From assembly GCF_003008595.1 (NCBI RefSeq), contig NZ_CP027669.1, positions 3,410,001-3,474,000 on the forward strand: a DNA stretch of 64,000 nt, read 5' to 3'. The notes under the pieces were generated by a model. The model did no database searches and had not been told where the DNA came from. It worked only from the letters and a program-made list of their open reading frames with translations. The position numbers were made by a program, and so were the translations under genes. Shown here one piece after another: positions 1-8,791 of the stretch. This stretch comes from Simplicispira suum (lineage in GTDB: Bacteria; Pseudomonadota; Gammaproteobacteria; Burkholderiales; Burkholderiaceae_C). The stretch's first letter is position 1, and each line of letters starts with the position of its first letter.

Positions 1-1
1 C

Positions 2-223
2 TGCCTCGCGATCGAGCTGGCTTATCGGCTCACGGTGGAGAAGGCCAAAGGCACTGTACTGACGATCGGCCCGGTGTCACTGAACGCTGCGTCGGGCTGG
101 TCTTGGGTCGTGTTGGCTGTACTACTGGCAGCTGGTGTAGCTGGTTGGCGCTACATGCGATCTGATTTTTTGCTCGCAGTTGACGATGTGATGAATGAAT
201 CCAGAAAGCGGCTAATGCAATGA
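2..223 (+). CDS. Branched-chain amino-acid-type ABC transporter permease, C-terminal fragment (LivM-like)
   Basis: The frame is open from the window edge, so only the last 73 codons are present. The fragment reads LELAYRLTVEKAKG-like (here AIELAYRLTVEKAKG), then a single clear membrane segment around WVVLAVLLAAGVAGW, and a short cytoplasmic tail. It overlaps the next gene, a LivG-type ATPase, by 4 bases (ATGA), so it is translationally coupled to it. The position directly before livG and livF is what suggests a LivM or fused LivHM permease; the fragment alone is too short to prove this. The substrate is unknown: Liv-type systems in this family also carry aromatic acids, urea or amides. Confidence 0.6.
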   Translation, partial: CLAIELAYRLTVEKAKGTVLTIGPVSLNAASGWSWVVLAVLLAAGVAGWRYMRSDFLLAVDDVMNESRKRLMQ

Positions 224-969
224 GCGAGTCGATCATCGTCATGAATGACGTCCGAAAGAGCTTCGGACCATCCCAGATCATCCGTGGGCTGAACTTGGAG
301 GTTCAAAGGGGCGAGCGCCATGCGCTTATTGGTCCGAATGGTGCCGGAAAGTCGACGACTTTTGCACTGTTGTCTGGCGGAATAGTGCCTACATCGGGTG
401 AGATTTTGCTCAACGGTAAGAGTATTGGCGGCCTGCCGCCAGAGGATATATATCGCTGTGGGCTTTCGCGTAGTTTTCAGATCAGCAATCTGTTCCCGAG
501 TTTATCTGTGTTCGAAAACTTGCGTTGCGGTGTTTTGTGGACACGCGGCGTTTCATATGCATTTTGGAAGCGTATTGACGGTATTGGGTCCGTCCGTAAA
601 CGAGTTGAAGAGGTTCTTGAACTTATTGGGCTGACGCATCGTGCGCAGACTCAAGCGGGCTATTTGAGTTATGCCGAACAGCGTGCACTGGAGATCGGCA
701 TCGCAGTCGCTGGCGGCGGCGATGTTCTGTTGCTGGATGAGCCCACCGCCGGCATGAGCGCAGCTGAAACTCATGTCGCTGTGGAGCTGATACGAAAGGT
801 ATCCGTGAATAGGACCCTGCTGATGGTTGAGCACGACATGAGTGTGGTGTTCGACTTGGCTGACCGTATCTCGGTACTCGTATACGGCGAGGTCATCGCA
901 ACCGACACCCCGGAAAGCATCCGCTGCAACGAACGGGTTAAGCAAGCGTACCTTGGAACGGAGAGCTGA
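220..969 (+). CDS. livG: Branched-chain amino-acid-type ABC transporter ATP-binding protein LivG-like
   Basis: This 249-residue ATPase energises uptake by a LivHM-type permease at the cytoplasmic face of the inner membrane. It shows Walker A GPNGAGKS near residue 38, the signature LSYAEQRALEI (the LivG form of LSGGQ) and Walker B VLLLDEPTAGM. A switch histidine follows in VEHDMSVVF, a LivG-type motif. It overlaps the preceding permease by 4 bases and is followed 2 bases later by livF, so the three form one operon. Base composition is clearly lower in GC than the conjugation genes downstream, which suggests a separate origin for this cargo. The transported compound cannot be read from the sequence. 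Confidence 0.9.
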   Translation: MSESIIVMNDVRKSFGPSQIIRGLNLEVQRGERHALIGPNGAGKSTTFALLSGGIVPTSGEILLNGKSIGGLPPEDIYRCGLSRSFQISNLFPSLSVFENLRCGVLWTRGVSYAFWKRIDGIGSVRKRVEEVLELIGLTHRAQTQAGYLSYAEQRALEIGIAVAGGGDVLLLDEPTAGMSAAETHVAVELIRKVSVNRTLLMVEHDMSVVFDLADRISVLVYGEVIATDTPESIRCNERVKQAYLGTES

Positions 970-971
970 GC

Positions 972-1667
972 GTGTTGGAGGTTGAACAACTACATGCCTA
1001 CTATGGCAAGAGCCACGTACTTCAGGGCGTTACTCTGCAGATCGGTGCAGGTGAGATTGTTGGGCTTTTAGGGCGCAATGGTGTAGGCCGTTCCACCTTG
1101 GCTAAAGCGATCATGGGCGATGTCGATGTGACAGGTTCGATACGCTTCTTCGATAAGTCCGTTCAGGGTTTGAAACCACACCAGATTGCACGACTTGGCA
1201 TCGCATACGTTCCGGAAAGCCGTGATGTCTTTGCGACGTTGACGGTGCGTCAGAACCTTGAACTGGGTTTGAAGTCGGGGAAGAACGCGGGCCGTTGGAC
1301 GGTGGCTGGGATGCTTGATATGTTTCCGAACCTTGCTCAGCGAGCCGAGATACAAGCTGGGGTGCTGTCAGGTGGTGAACAGCAAATGCTAACCATGTGC
1401 CGCAGCCTTCTTGGTGATCCGTCGCTCATCATGATTGACGAGCCGACCGAGGGGTTGGCGCCAAAGGTTGTCGAACAGATCGGCGAGTTGCTGCGCGATA
1501 TTGCCGACAAGGGCGTCTCGATTCTGCTGATTGAACAGAAACTGAGCATCGCACTCAAGGTCTGCAGCCGCCTTTATGTCATGGGACACGGCAGGATCGT
1601 GTTCGAGGGCACGCCGGCATCGCTGCAGGAGCGCAAGGACATAAGCAAGGAGTGGCTGGAGGTCTGA
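972..1667 (+). CDS. livF: Branched-chain amino-acid-type ABC transporter ATP-binding protein LivF-like
   Basis: This is a 231-residue second ATPase of the Liv-type transporter, starting with GTG two bases after the livG stop. It has the LivF features LSGGEQQML (signature) and IMIDEPTEGLAP (Walker B). Walker A reads GRNGVGRST, so the usual catalytic lysine is replaced by arginine. I recall this variant in other betaproteobacterial LivF proteins, so it is not by itself a sign of inactivity. The gene closes the transporter operon, and an E2 gene starts 40 bases later. No solute-binding protein gene is in view; it would have to lie upstream of the window. Confidence 0.88.
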   Translation: MLEVEQLHAYYGKSHVLQGVTLQIGAGEIVGLLGRNGVGRSTLAKAIMGDVDVTGSIRFFDKSVQGLKPHQIARLGIAYVPESRDVFATLTVRQNLELGLKSGKNAGRWTVAGMLDMFPNLAQRAEIQAGVLSGGEQQMLTMCRSLLGDPSLIMIDEPTEGLAPKVVEQIGELLRDIADKGVSILLIEQKLSIALKVCSRLYVMGHGRIVFEGTPASLQERKDISKEWLEV

Positions 1668-1706
1668 GAGACCTGTAGTTGCTCATAGCTCGCTCTTAAA
1701 TTTTCT

Positions 1707-3269
1707 ATGAAGACAATTGAAATCTGCGCTGTCGCGCCAGACCCCGCCCAGAAGCTGGAGGTCCTCGAGATACTTGTGCGTGCGGGGCAAGTGGTCCAGA
1801 CCGGTGCGCTGCTCGCGACCGTTGAAACGCCGCAGGAAGCAATCGAATTGAGATCGCCTGAGGCAGGTCGTGTCAGCGAGGTATTGGCCGAGGTCGGTGC
1901 GGAGTTGGAATCCGGCGAGCTTCTGCTCCGGCTTGAAGTCGCTGCGCAGCAGGTTTCAAATAGCGTGACCGTCGTAACCTTACCCGACGTTGGAGATGCT
2001 CGTGACCTGGTTGTGACCGAGCTTCTCGTGGCCGTGGGCGACACGGTGAAAGAGGAGCAGTCGCTCATCACCGTCGAATCCGACAAGGCCTCGATGGAGA
2101 TCCCGTCCTCGGCCTCGGGCGTCGTCAAGGAGCTCAAGGTCAAGCTCGGTGACAAGGTCAACGTGGGTGATCTGATCGCCGTGCTCGAAGGCGCGGTGGC
2201 GCCCAGCGCGAGCGCACCGGCAGCCGCCGCTGCTCCCGTGGCCGCTCCGGTGCCTGCGCCTGCCGCCGCACCGGCGCCGGTGCAGGCCGCGCCTGCGAGC
2301 GAGCCCGCCCATCAGCCGGCCCAGTCCGCCGTCGGCCTGCCGCATGCCAGTCCCTCGGTGCGCAAGGCCGCGCGCGAGCTCGGCGTGCCGCTGGGCGAGG
2401 TCAAGGGCTCGGGCCCCAAGGGTCGCATCACGCTGGAAGACGTGCAGTCCTTCACGCGCGCCGTCATGGCGGGCACCGCGCAGACCCAGGCCCAGGCGGG
2501 CAGGGGAGCGGGCTCGGGCTCCGGCGTCGGCCTCGATCTGCTGCCCTGGCCCAAGGTCGATTTCGCCAAGTTCGGCGCTGTCGAGGCCAAGCCGCTCTCC
2601 CGCATCAAGAAGATCAGCGGCGCCAACCTCGCGCGCAACTGGGTGATGATCCCGCACGTCACCAACAACGACGAAGCGGATGTCACCGACCTTGAAGCCT
2701 TCCGCGTGCAGACCAACAAGGAGGGCGAGAAGGCCAAGAGCGGCGTGAAGGTCACGATGCTCGCCTTCGTCATCAAGGCGGTGGTCGCGGCGCTCAAGAA
2801 ATTCCCCGAGTTCAACACCAGCCTGGACGGCGAGAACCTCGTCTACAAGCACTACTACCACATCGGCTTTGCGGCCGACACGCCCAATGGCCTGATGGTG
2901 CCGGTGCTCAGGGACGCCGACCAGAAGGGCATCCTGCAGATCAGCCAGGAGATGTCCGAGCTCGCCAGAAAGGCGCGCGAAGGCAAGCTCGGCAGCGCCG
3001 ACATGCAGGGCGGATGCTTCTCGATCTCCTCGCTCGGGGGCATCGGCGGCACGCACTTCACGCCCATCATCAACGCGCCGGAAGTGGCCATTCTGGGTCT
3101 CTCCAAGAGCGCAATGAAGCCGGTGTGGGACGGCAAGGTCTTCGTGCCGCGTCTCATCCTGCCGCTGTCGCTGTCGTACGACCACCGCGTGATCGACGGC
3201 GCCGCCGCCGCGCGCTTCAACGCCTACCTCGGTCAGGTGCTGGCGGACTACCGCCGCATCCTGCTGTGA
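1707..3269 (+). CDS. aceF: Dihydrolipoamide acyltransferase (E2, AceF-like) with a degenerate first lipoyl domain
   Basis: This 520-residue E2 transfers an acyl group from lipoamide to CoA in a 2-oxoacid dehydrogenase complex. Residues 1-78 form a lipoyl-like fold in which the lysine is replaced by Gln43 (VETPQEAIEL). Residues 88-163 are a normal lipoyl domain with Lys127 in ESDKAS. An Ala/Pro linker (165-205), an E3-binding domain (211-248) and the catalytic domain ending in DHRVIDG (His493) follow. The specificity looks pyruvate-type (AceF-like). The first about 270 bases have a lower GC content and no clear Shine-Dalgarno, while the rest resembles a chromosomal aceF, so the gene may be a chimera. 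No E1 gene is adjacent; E3 follows 12 bases downstream. Confidence 0.85.
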   Translation: MKTIEICAVAPDPAQKLEVLEILVRAGQVVQTGALLATVETPQEAIELRSPEAGRVSEVLAEVGAELESGELLLRLEVAAQQVSNSVTVVTLPDVGDARDLVVTELLVAVGDTVKEEQSLITVESDKASMEIPSSASGVVKELKVKLGDKVNVGDLIAVLEGAVAPSASAPAAAAAPVAAPVPAPAAAPAPVQAAPASEPAHQPAQSAVGLPHASPSVRKAARELGVPLGEVKGSGPKGRITLEDVQSFTRAVMAGTAQTQAQAGRGAGSGSGVGLDLLPWPKVDFAKFGAVEAKPLSRIKKISGANLARNWVMIPHVTNNDEADVTDLEAFRVQTNKEGEKAKSGVKVTMLAFVIKAVVAALKKFPEFNTSLDGENLVYKHYYHIGFAADTPNGLMVPVLRDADQKGILQISQEMSELARKAREGKLGSADMQGGCFSISSLGGIGGTHFTPIINAPEVAILGLSKSAMKPVWDGKVFVPRLILPLSLSYDHRVIDGAAAARFNAYLGQVLADYRRILL

Positions 3270-3281
3270 AAGGAGCCTGAG

Positions 3282-5090
3282 ATGGCAGTGATGGACATCA
3301 AGGTTCCCGACCTCGGCGACTTCAAGGACGTCGGCATCATCGAGCTGCTCGTGGCCGTGGGCGACACGATCCGCGCCGAGCAAAGCCTCGTCACGGTCGA
3401 ATCCGACAAGGCCTCAATGGAAATCCCATCGAGCCACGCAGGCACCGTCAAGGAGCTCAAGGTCAAGCTCGGCGACAAGATCAGCGAAGGCAGCGTGCTG
3501 CTGACGCTGGAAGTCGCCGACACCGCCGCGCCAGCGCTTGTGGTTTCAAAGCCAAAACAGGCTCCAGCGCCCGCCAGTCAAGCATCAGCAGCTCCTGCGC
3601 CTGTAGCAGTCAACTTCGCAGGCCGCGCCGACCTCGATTGCGACGTGCTGGTGCTGGGTGGGGGTCCCGGCGGCTATTCGGCGGCGTTTCGCGCCGCCGA
3701 TCTCGGGCTGTCGGTCGTGATCGTCGAGCGCTACGCGCAGTTGGGCGGCGTGTGCCTGAACGTCGGCTGCATTCCGTCCAAGGCGCTGCTGCACGTGGCC
3801 TCGGTCATGGATGAAGTGGCGCACCTGAAGGCCGCTGGCATCGACTTCGGCGCGCCGCAGGTCCACATCGACCAGCTGCGCGGCCACAAGGACAAGGTCG
3901 TCGGCAAGCTCACCGGGGGCCTGGCGCAGATGGCCAAAATGCGCAAGGTCACGATCGTGCGCGGCTACGGCAGCTTCGTCGGCACCAACCAGTTGGCGGT
4001 GGAAGAAACCACCGGCAGCGGCCAGGAAAAGACCGGCGCCAAGAAGGTCGTGCAGTTCAAGCGCGCCATCATCGCCGCGGGCAGCCAGGCCGTGCGCCTG
4101 CCCTTCATGCCCGAAGACCCGCGCATCGTGGACAGCACCGGCGCGCTCGCACTGGCGGGTGTGCCCAAGCGCATGCTGATCCTGGGCGGCGGCATCATCG
4201 GCCTGGAGATGGGCACGGTGTACTCCACGCTGGGCGCACGCCTGGACGTGGTGGAAATGCTCGACGGCCTGATGCAGGGCGCCGATCGCGACCTCGTCAA
4301 GGTCTGGCAGAAGATGAACGCGCCGCGCTTTGACCACGTCATGCTCAAGACCAGGACCGTGGGCGCACGAGCGACGGACGCGGGCATCGAGGTGAGCTTC
4401 GAAAGTGCGGACGGTGGGGCCGCCCCCGCGCCGCAGACCTACGACCTGGTGCTCCAGGCCGTGGGCCGCAGCCCCAACGGCAAGAAGATCGGGGCGGAAA
4501 AGGCAGGCGTGGCGGTGACGGATCGCGGCTTCATCAACGTCGACATCCAGATGCGCACCAACGTGCCGCACATCTTCGCCATCGGCGACATCATCGGCCA
4601 GCCCATGCTCGCGCACAAGGCGGTGCACGAGGGCCACGTCGCGGCCGAGGTCATCGCGGGCGAACTGCTGGGCGATGAAAAGCTGGCGAAGGCCGCCTTC
4701 AACGCCCGCGTGATCCCGAGCGTGGCCTACACCGACCCCGAGGTCGCCTGGGTCGGCCTGACCGAAGACCAGGCCAAGGCGCAGGGTGTGAAGATCACCA
4801 AGGGCCTGTTCCCCTGGGCTGCCTCGGGCCGGGCCATTGCCAACGGCCGCGACGAAGGCTTCACCAAGCTGCTGTTCGACGAAACCACGCACCGCATCGT
4901 CGGTGGCGGCATCGTCGGCACGCACGCGGGCGACATGATCGGCGAGGTGGCCCTGGCCATCGAAATGGGCGCGGACAGCGTGGACATCGGCGCGACCATC
5001 CACCCGCACCCGACGCTGGGTGAAAGCATAGGGATGGCGGCCGAAGTGGCGCACGGTTCGTGCACCGACGTGCCACCGACTAAGCGCTAA
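3282..5090 (+). CDS. lpdA: Dihydrolipoyl dehydrogenase (E3) with N-terminal lipoyl domain
   Basis: This 602-residue flavoenzyme re-oxidises dihydrolipoamide using NAD+. Residues 1-80 are a lipoyl domain with Lys43 in ESDKASMEIP. An Ala/Pro linker follows, then the FAD dinucleotide motif GGGPGGYSAAF and the redox disulfide CLNVGC. A second Rossmann motif (ILGGGIIGLEMG) binds NAD, and the C-terminal active-site histidine lies in HPHPTLGES. A lipoyl-E3 fusion of about 600 residues is the usual form in Burkholderiales. Its lipoyl-coding DNA is very similar to that of the second lipoyl domain of the E2 gene just upstream. A strong Shine-Dalgarno (AAAGGAG) precedes the start. E2 and E3 form one operon. 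Confidence 0.93.
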   Translation: MAVMDIKVPDLGDFKDVGIIELLVAVGDTIRAEQSLVTVESDKASMEIPSSHAGTVKELKVKLGDKISEGSVLLTLEVADTAAPALVVSKPKQAPAPASQASAAPAPVAVNFAGRADLDCDVLVLGGGPGGYSAAFRAADLGLSVVIVERYAQLGGVCLNVGCIPSKALLHVASVMDEVAHLKAAGIDFGAPQVHIDQLRGHKDKVVGKLTGGLAQMAKMRKVTIVRGYGSFVGTNQLAVEETTGSGQEKTGAKKVVQFKRAIIAAGSQAVRLPFMPEDPRIVDSTGALALAGVPKRMLILGGGIIGLEMGTVYSTLGARLDVVEMLDGLMQGADRDLVKVWQKMNAPRFDHVMLKTRTVGARATDAGIEVSFESADGGAAPAPQTYDLVLQAVGRSPNGKKIGAEKAGVAVTDRGFINVDIQMRTNVPHIFAIGDIIGQPMLAHKAVHEGHVAAEVIAGELLGDEKLAKAAFNARVIPSVAYTDPEVAWVGLTEDQAKAQGVKITKGLFPWAASGRAIANGRDEGFTKLLFDETTHRIVGGGIVGTHAGDMIGEVALAIEMGADSVDIGATIHPHPTLGESIGMAAEVAHGSCTDVPPTKR

Positions 5091-5153
5091 AAACTATGGC
5101 TAGAAAACACTTCCGGCGTGACATCGATGGAGCGCCTGAGATGTTAGATTGAC

Positions 5154-6038
5154 ATGATCGAGTTACGGCATCTTCGCTACTTTATTGCGGTTGCAGAGGA
5201 GCTCAATTTCCGTCGCGCAGCGGAGCGTATTCACATCGATCCAACACCGCTGTCACGCACGATTCGCGATCTGGAAGATCATTTAGGCGTGCTGCTTATC
5301 TTGCGAAGACCGCGCAAGTTATGCCTTACACCTGCTGGTGTGCGACTGTTCAAGGAATCTCTCAACCTCTTCATTCGGCTGGAACGTGCACAACGCGTTG
5401 TGCGTGCGACGGATGCAAACCATCGTGCGCCGTTGCATATTGGCGTGGCCGATGGCCTGGCTCAGCCCAGGCTCTCGCAGTGCCTGGCCCGGTGGCAGGC
5501 GATTGCGCCCGAGGTGCCGCTGGAGCTGTCCGAGATGCGTGCGCGAGAGCTGGCCGCCGCCCTGTGCCGCGAAGAAGTGGATGTGGGTTTTTCCTTCGGG
5601 GTGCCCGAGGACGCGCGCATCGTGCAGGAGCCCGTGTGGGACTACCCGCTCATTGCGCTGCTGCCGCGGGGGCATGAACTGGAGCGGCAAGGCGCCCTGG
5701 GCCTGGCCGATCTGGCGCGCTTTCCGATGATCGTCTGCCACGCCGACCACAAACCCGGTGTGCGGCGCCAGATCGATGCCCTGCTGGCCCAGTGCGCGTG
5801 CGCTCCATCGATCGCTGGCGAGGCACGCACCTTCATGGGCTGCGTGACGCGGATCGCGGCCGGGCTGGGTGTGGGCGTGACCGACAGCGGTCATGCCGAG
5901 ACCTTGCGGCGCACCGACGTGTCCGCCGTGCCGCTGCAGGGCGATCTGCGCCTGCACACCTACGTGCTCTACAAGCACCAGCGCGGTGGCTTGCCCGAGG
6001 CGGTGCAACGCTTTCTTACTCATACCCGGTCTTTGTAG
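5154..6038 (+). CDS. LysR-family transcriptional regulator (TraR-like position upstream of traG)
   Basis: This 294-residue regulator has an N-terminal winged helix-turn-helix (residues 1-60, RHLRYFIAVAEELNFRRAAER) and a C-terminal periplasmic-binding-like effector domain from about residue 90. It starts 63 bases after lpdA, and a short rho-independent hairpin follows its stop. In Tn4371-family elements a LysR gene called traR lies just upstream of traG, so it may control conjugation. It could equally control the transporter and E2/E3 cargo on its left. The first about 250 bases are lower in GC than the rest, so the gene may be a recombinant between two LysR genes. Its inducer is unknown. Confidence 0.85.
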   Translation: MIELRHLRYFIAVAEELNFRRAAERIHIDPTPLSRTIRDLEDHLGVLLILRRPRKLCLTPAGVRLFKESLNLFIRLERAQRVVRATDANHRAPLHIGVADGLAQPRLSQCLARWQAIAPEVPLELSEMRARELAAALCREEVDVGFSFGVPEDARIVQEPVWDYPLIALLPRGHELERQGALGLADLARFPMIVCHADHKPGVRRQIDALLAQCACAPSIAGEARTFMGCVTRIAAGLGVGVTDSGHAETLRRTDVSAVPLQGDLRLHTYVLYKHQRGGLPEAVQRFLTHTRSL

Positions 6039-6046
6039 CGATCGTT

Positions 6047-6064
6047 ACGCCCCTCGGGCGTTTT
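6047..6064 (+). terminator. Rho-independent terminator after the LysR gene
   Basis: ACGCCC-CTC-GGGCGT forms a 6-bp stem with a 3-base loop, followed directly by a short T run. It lies 9 bases after the LysR stop. The T run is only four long, so termination may be partial. It would separate LysR transcription from traG. Confidence 0.5.
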
Positions 6065-6320
6065 GGCGACAGCCGTCGCGCCATCGGCCTTGGACTCTTG
6101 GGGCATCTGCTGAGATGCTCGGCTCGGGTGGCCAGGGCCGCGTGCCTTCGGCCCTGACGGAGTCTTGATCGGCCATTGCGTTTCTTTTGAGGGATTTGAC
6201 GGCTTGCGCTGCACTACGCCCCGATGGGTGGGCCGCGCGGCGTGTTGATTCCAGACTCCGGTGGCGCGTGTCATGGGGCACGCACGCGGGGCGTGCGGTA
6301 CGCCGGAGGGATCAGCGGAC

Positions 6321-8363
6321 ATGGCGTCTCGAAGCGGCGCAGGGGCAGGCAATGGGGCGGGTGCGCACACCGGCGTCCTGTTCGGCCGCATGGCGGCCGT
6401 GGCGAGCGTGGCGCTGGGCGGCGTGTGGGCTGCCACGCAATGGACGGCCCATGCATTGGGCTACCAGGCCCGCCTGGGACGGGCCTGGTTCGAGCTGGGC
6501 GGCGTGCCCGTCTACGAACCGTGGAAGCTCTTCGAGTGGTGGTACTGGTTCGACGCCTACGCGCCGCGCATCTTCGTGCGCGGCGGCGCGATCGCGGCGA
6601 CGAGCGGTGTGGCCGCCGCGGGCGTGGCCGTCGCCATGGCGGTCTGGCGCTCGCGCCAGTCGCGCCTCGTCACGACCTATGGCTCGGCGCGCTGGGCGAG
6701 CGCACAGGACGTCCGCAAGGCGGGGCTCGACAAGCCGGTCGGCGTGTTCCTCGGCCTGTATTGCGGTCAGTACCTGCGCCATGAAGGGCCGGAGCACGTC
6801 CTGACCTTCGCACCCACGCGCTCGGGCAAGGGCGTGGGCCTGGTGGTGCCCACGCTGCTGTCCTGGCCCGCCTCGGCCGTCATCCACGACATCAAGGGCG
6901 AGAACTGGCAGATCACCGCCGGCTGGCGTTCGCGCTTCTCGCACTGCCTGCTGTTCAACCCCACGGATGCGAAGTCGGCGGCCTACAACCCGCTGCTGGA
7001 GGTTCGCCGCGGCGCGCATGAAGTGCGCGACGTGCAGAACATCGCCGACATCCTTGTCGATCCCGAAGGGGCGCTTGAGAAGCGCAACCATTGGGAGAAG
7101 ACTTCGCACGCGCTGCTGGTCGGCGCCATCCTGCACGTGCTTTACGCGGGCGAGGACAAGACGCTGCGCGGCGTGGCCAATTTTCTCAGCGACCCGGCCT
7201 GTCCCTTCGAGGTGACGCTGCACCGCATGATGACGACGGCCCACCTGGGCGACGCGCCGCATCCCGTCGTCGCCTCGGCCGCGCGTGAAGTCCTGAACAA
7301 GAGCGACAACGAACGCTCGGGCGTGCTCTCCACCGCCATGTCGTTCCTCGGTCTGTACCGTGATCCCACGGTAGCCGAAGTCACCTCGCGTTGTGATTGG
7401 CGCATCGCCGATTTGATCGCGGCCGAGCATCCGGTGTCGCTGTACCTGGTGGTGCCGCCTTCGGACATCAGCCGCACCAAGCCCTTGATCCGGTTGATCC
7501 TCAACCAGATCGGACGGCGGCTGACCGAGTCGCTGGATGGCAGCGACGGCATTGCACGTCGCCACAAGCTGCTGCTGATGCTCGATGAGTTTCCGGCACT
7601 CGGGCGCCTGGACTTCTTCGAGACGGCGCTGGCCTTCATGGCGGGCTACGGCATCCGCAGCTTCCTGATTGCACAGAGCCTGAACCAGATCGACAAGGCC
7701 TATGGGCCCAACCACTCGATCCTGGACAACTGTCATGTGCGCGTGACCTTCGCCACCAATGACGAACGCACGGCCAAGCGGATTTCCGAGACGCTGGGCA
7801 CCGCCACCGAGCTGCGTGCGCAGCGCAACTATGCCGGGCACCGATTGGCGCCCTGGCTCGGGCACCTCATGGTCTCGCGCCAGGAGACGGCCCGCCCACT
7901 GCTTACGCCCGGCGAAGTGATGCAGCTGCCGCCCGATGAGGCGGTGGTGATGGTGGGAAGCCGCCCGCCGATCAAGGCGGGGAAGCTGCGCTACTACGCG
8001 GACGCCAATTTCAAGCGGCGCGTGCTGCCGCCGCCCACGCTGGCGAGTGGTCGGTACCCCGATGCGCCACCACTGCGCCCGGACGACTGGAGTGGTCTGA
8101 CCGTGCCCGCACCCGTACCCGACGCGGCGGGTGGCGATGCGGCCGGGCTGGTGGACGAAGGCGGTCGGCAGCTCAAGCCAGAACTGGACGTGTCTCGGGA
8201 GCTGGAGCAGGCGCCCGAGGCGGGCGACCTGATCGTGCTGGACGACGAGCGCGATGACGGCGCGCCGCTGCTGCCGCGCGATCTCGACCGGCTGCTCGAC
8301 CAGGGCTCGGTGCGCAGCGCTCGGCTGGCAGCGCTGGACCCCGACGACGGGATTGCCCTATGA
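6321..8363 (+). CDS. traG: Conjugal transfer coupling protein TraG (VirD4 family)
   Basis: TraG is the inner-membrane ATPase that brings the relaxase-DNA complex to the type IV secretion channel. The ATG at 6321 is preferred because GGAGGG lies 11 bases upstream; this gives 680 residues. Two N-terminal membrane segments (around VASVALGGVWAAT and AAAGVAVAMAVW) are followed by the family sequence TYGSARWA, Walker A APTRSGKGVG and Walker B LLLMLDEFPALG. The next gene overlaps the stop by 4 bases. It starts the long conjugation operon. The 282 bases before it hold the LysR terminator and otherwise no recognisable gene. Confidence 0.95.
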   Translation: MASRSGAGAGNGAGAHTGVLFGRMAAVASVALGGVWAATQWTAHALGYQARLGRAWFELGGVPVYEPWKLFEWWYWFDAYAPRIFVRGGAIAATSGVAAAGVAVAMAVWRSRQSRLVTTYGSARWASAQDVRKAGLDKPVGVFLGLYCGQYLRHEGPEHVLTFAPTRSGKGVGLVVPTLLSWPASAVIHDIKGENWQITAGWRSRFSHCLLFNPTDAKSAAYNPLLEVRRGAHEVRDVQNIADILVDPEGALEKRNHWEKTSHALLVGAILHVLYAGEDKTLRGVANFLSDPACPFEVTLHRMMTTAHLGDAPHPVVASAAREVLNKSDNERSGVLSTAMSFLGLYRDPTVAEVTSRCDWRIADLIAAEHPVSLYLVVPPSDISRTKPLIRLILNQIGRRLTESLDGSDGIARRHKLLLMLDEFPALGRLDFFETALAFMAGYGIRSFLIAQSLNQIDKAYGPNHSILDNCHVRVTFATNDERTAKRISETLGTATELRAQRNYAGHRLAPWLGHLMVSRQETARPLLTPGEVMQLPPDEAVVMVGSRPPIKAGKLRYYADANFKRRVLPPPTLASGRYPDAPPLRPDDWSGLTVPAPVPDAAGGDAAGLVDEGGRQLKPELDVSRELEQAPEAGDLIVLDDERDDGAPLLPRDLDRLLDQGSVRSARLAALDPDDGIAL

Positions 8364-8791
8364 CCCGTACACGCCTGAACCTCTTCATCGAACCCGAGCA
8401 CGCGAGGCGGCTGGAAGACTTGGCCGTGCACCGGGGCGTCTCCAAGTCGTCCGTGGTCGCGGTGGCGCTGGCTTCGTTTTTGTCGCCGGACGCGATGGAC
8501 CAGCGCGAGGCCGCCCTGGCCAAGCGGCTGGATCGCCTGTCGCGCCAGTTCGATCGGCTCGAACGCGACCAGGGCATTCTGATCGAGGCCACGGCGCTGT
8601 TCGTGCGCCACTACCTGACGCTGGCGCTGCCGGTGCCGGAGCACCAGCAGGAAGCGCTGCGCGCCCAGGGCCGGGCCCGCTACGCGCAGTTCGTCGAGCA
8701 GCTTGCCCGCCACATCCAGCGCGGGCGCGGCCTGGTGCGGGAAGTGCATGAGGAGATCGGTTCCGCCAGCGATGACGAGGGCGGAGTATGA
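8360..8791 (+). CDS. CopG/ribbon-helix-helix family protein of the conjugation operon
   Basis: This 143-residue protein begins with an RHH-type DNA-binding segment (TRLNLFIEPEHARRLEDLA...GVSKSSVVAVAL). A helical C-terminal part rich in Arg and Glu follows. It overlaps traG and trbB by ATGA at both ends, so it is coupled to them. A CopG-like gene at this place is a constant feature of Tn4371-type elements. It may autoregulate the operon or bind near oriT, but neither is shown by the sequence. Confidence 0.85.
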   Translation: MTRTRLNLFIEPEHARRLEDLAVHRGVSKSSVVAVALASFLSPDAMDQREAALAKRLDRLSRQFDRLERDQGILIEATALFVRHYLTLALPVPEHQQEALRAQGRARYAQFVEQLARHIQRGRGLVREVHEEIGSASDDEGGV

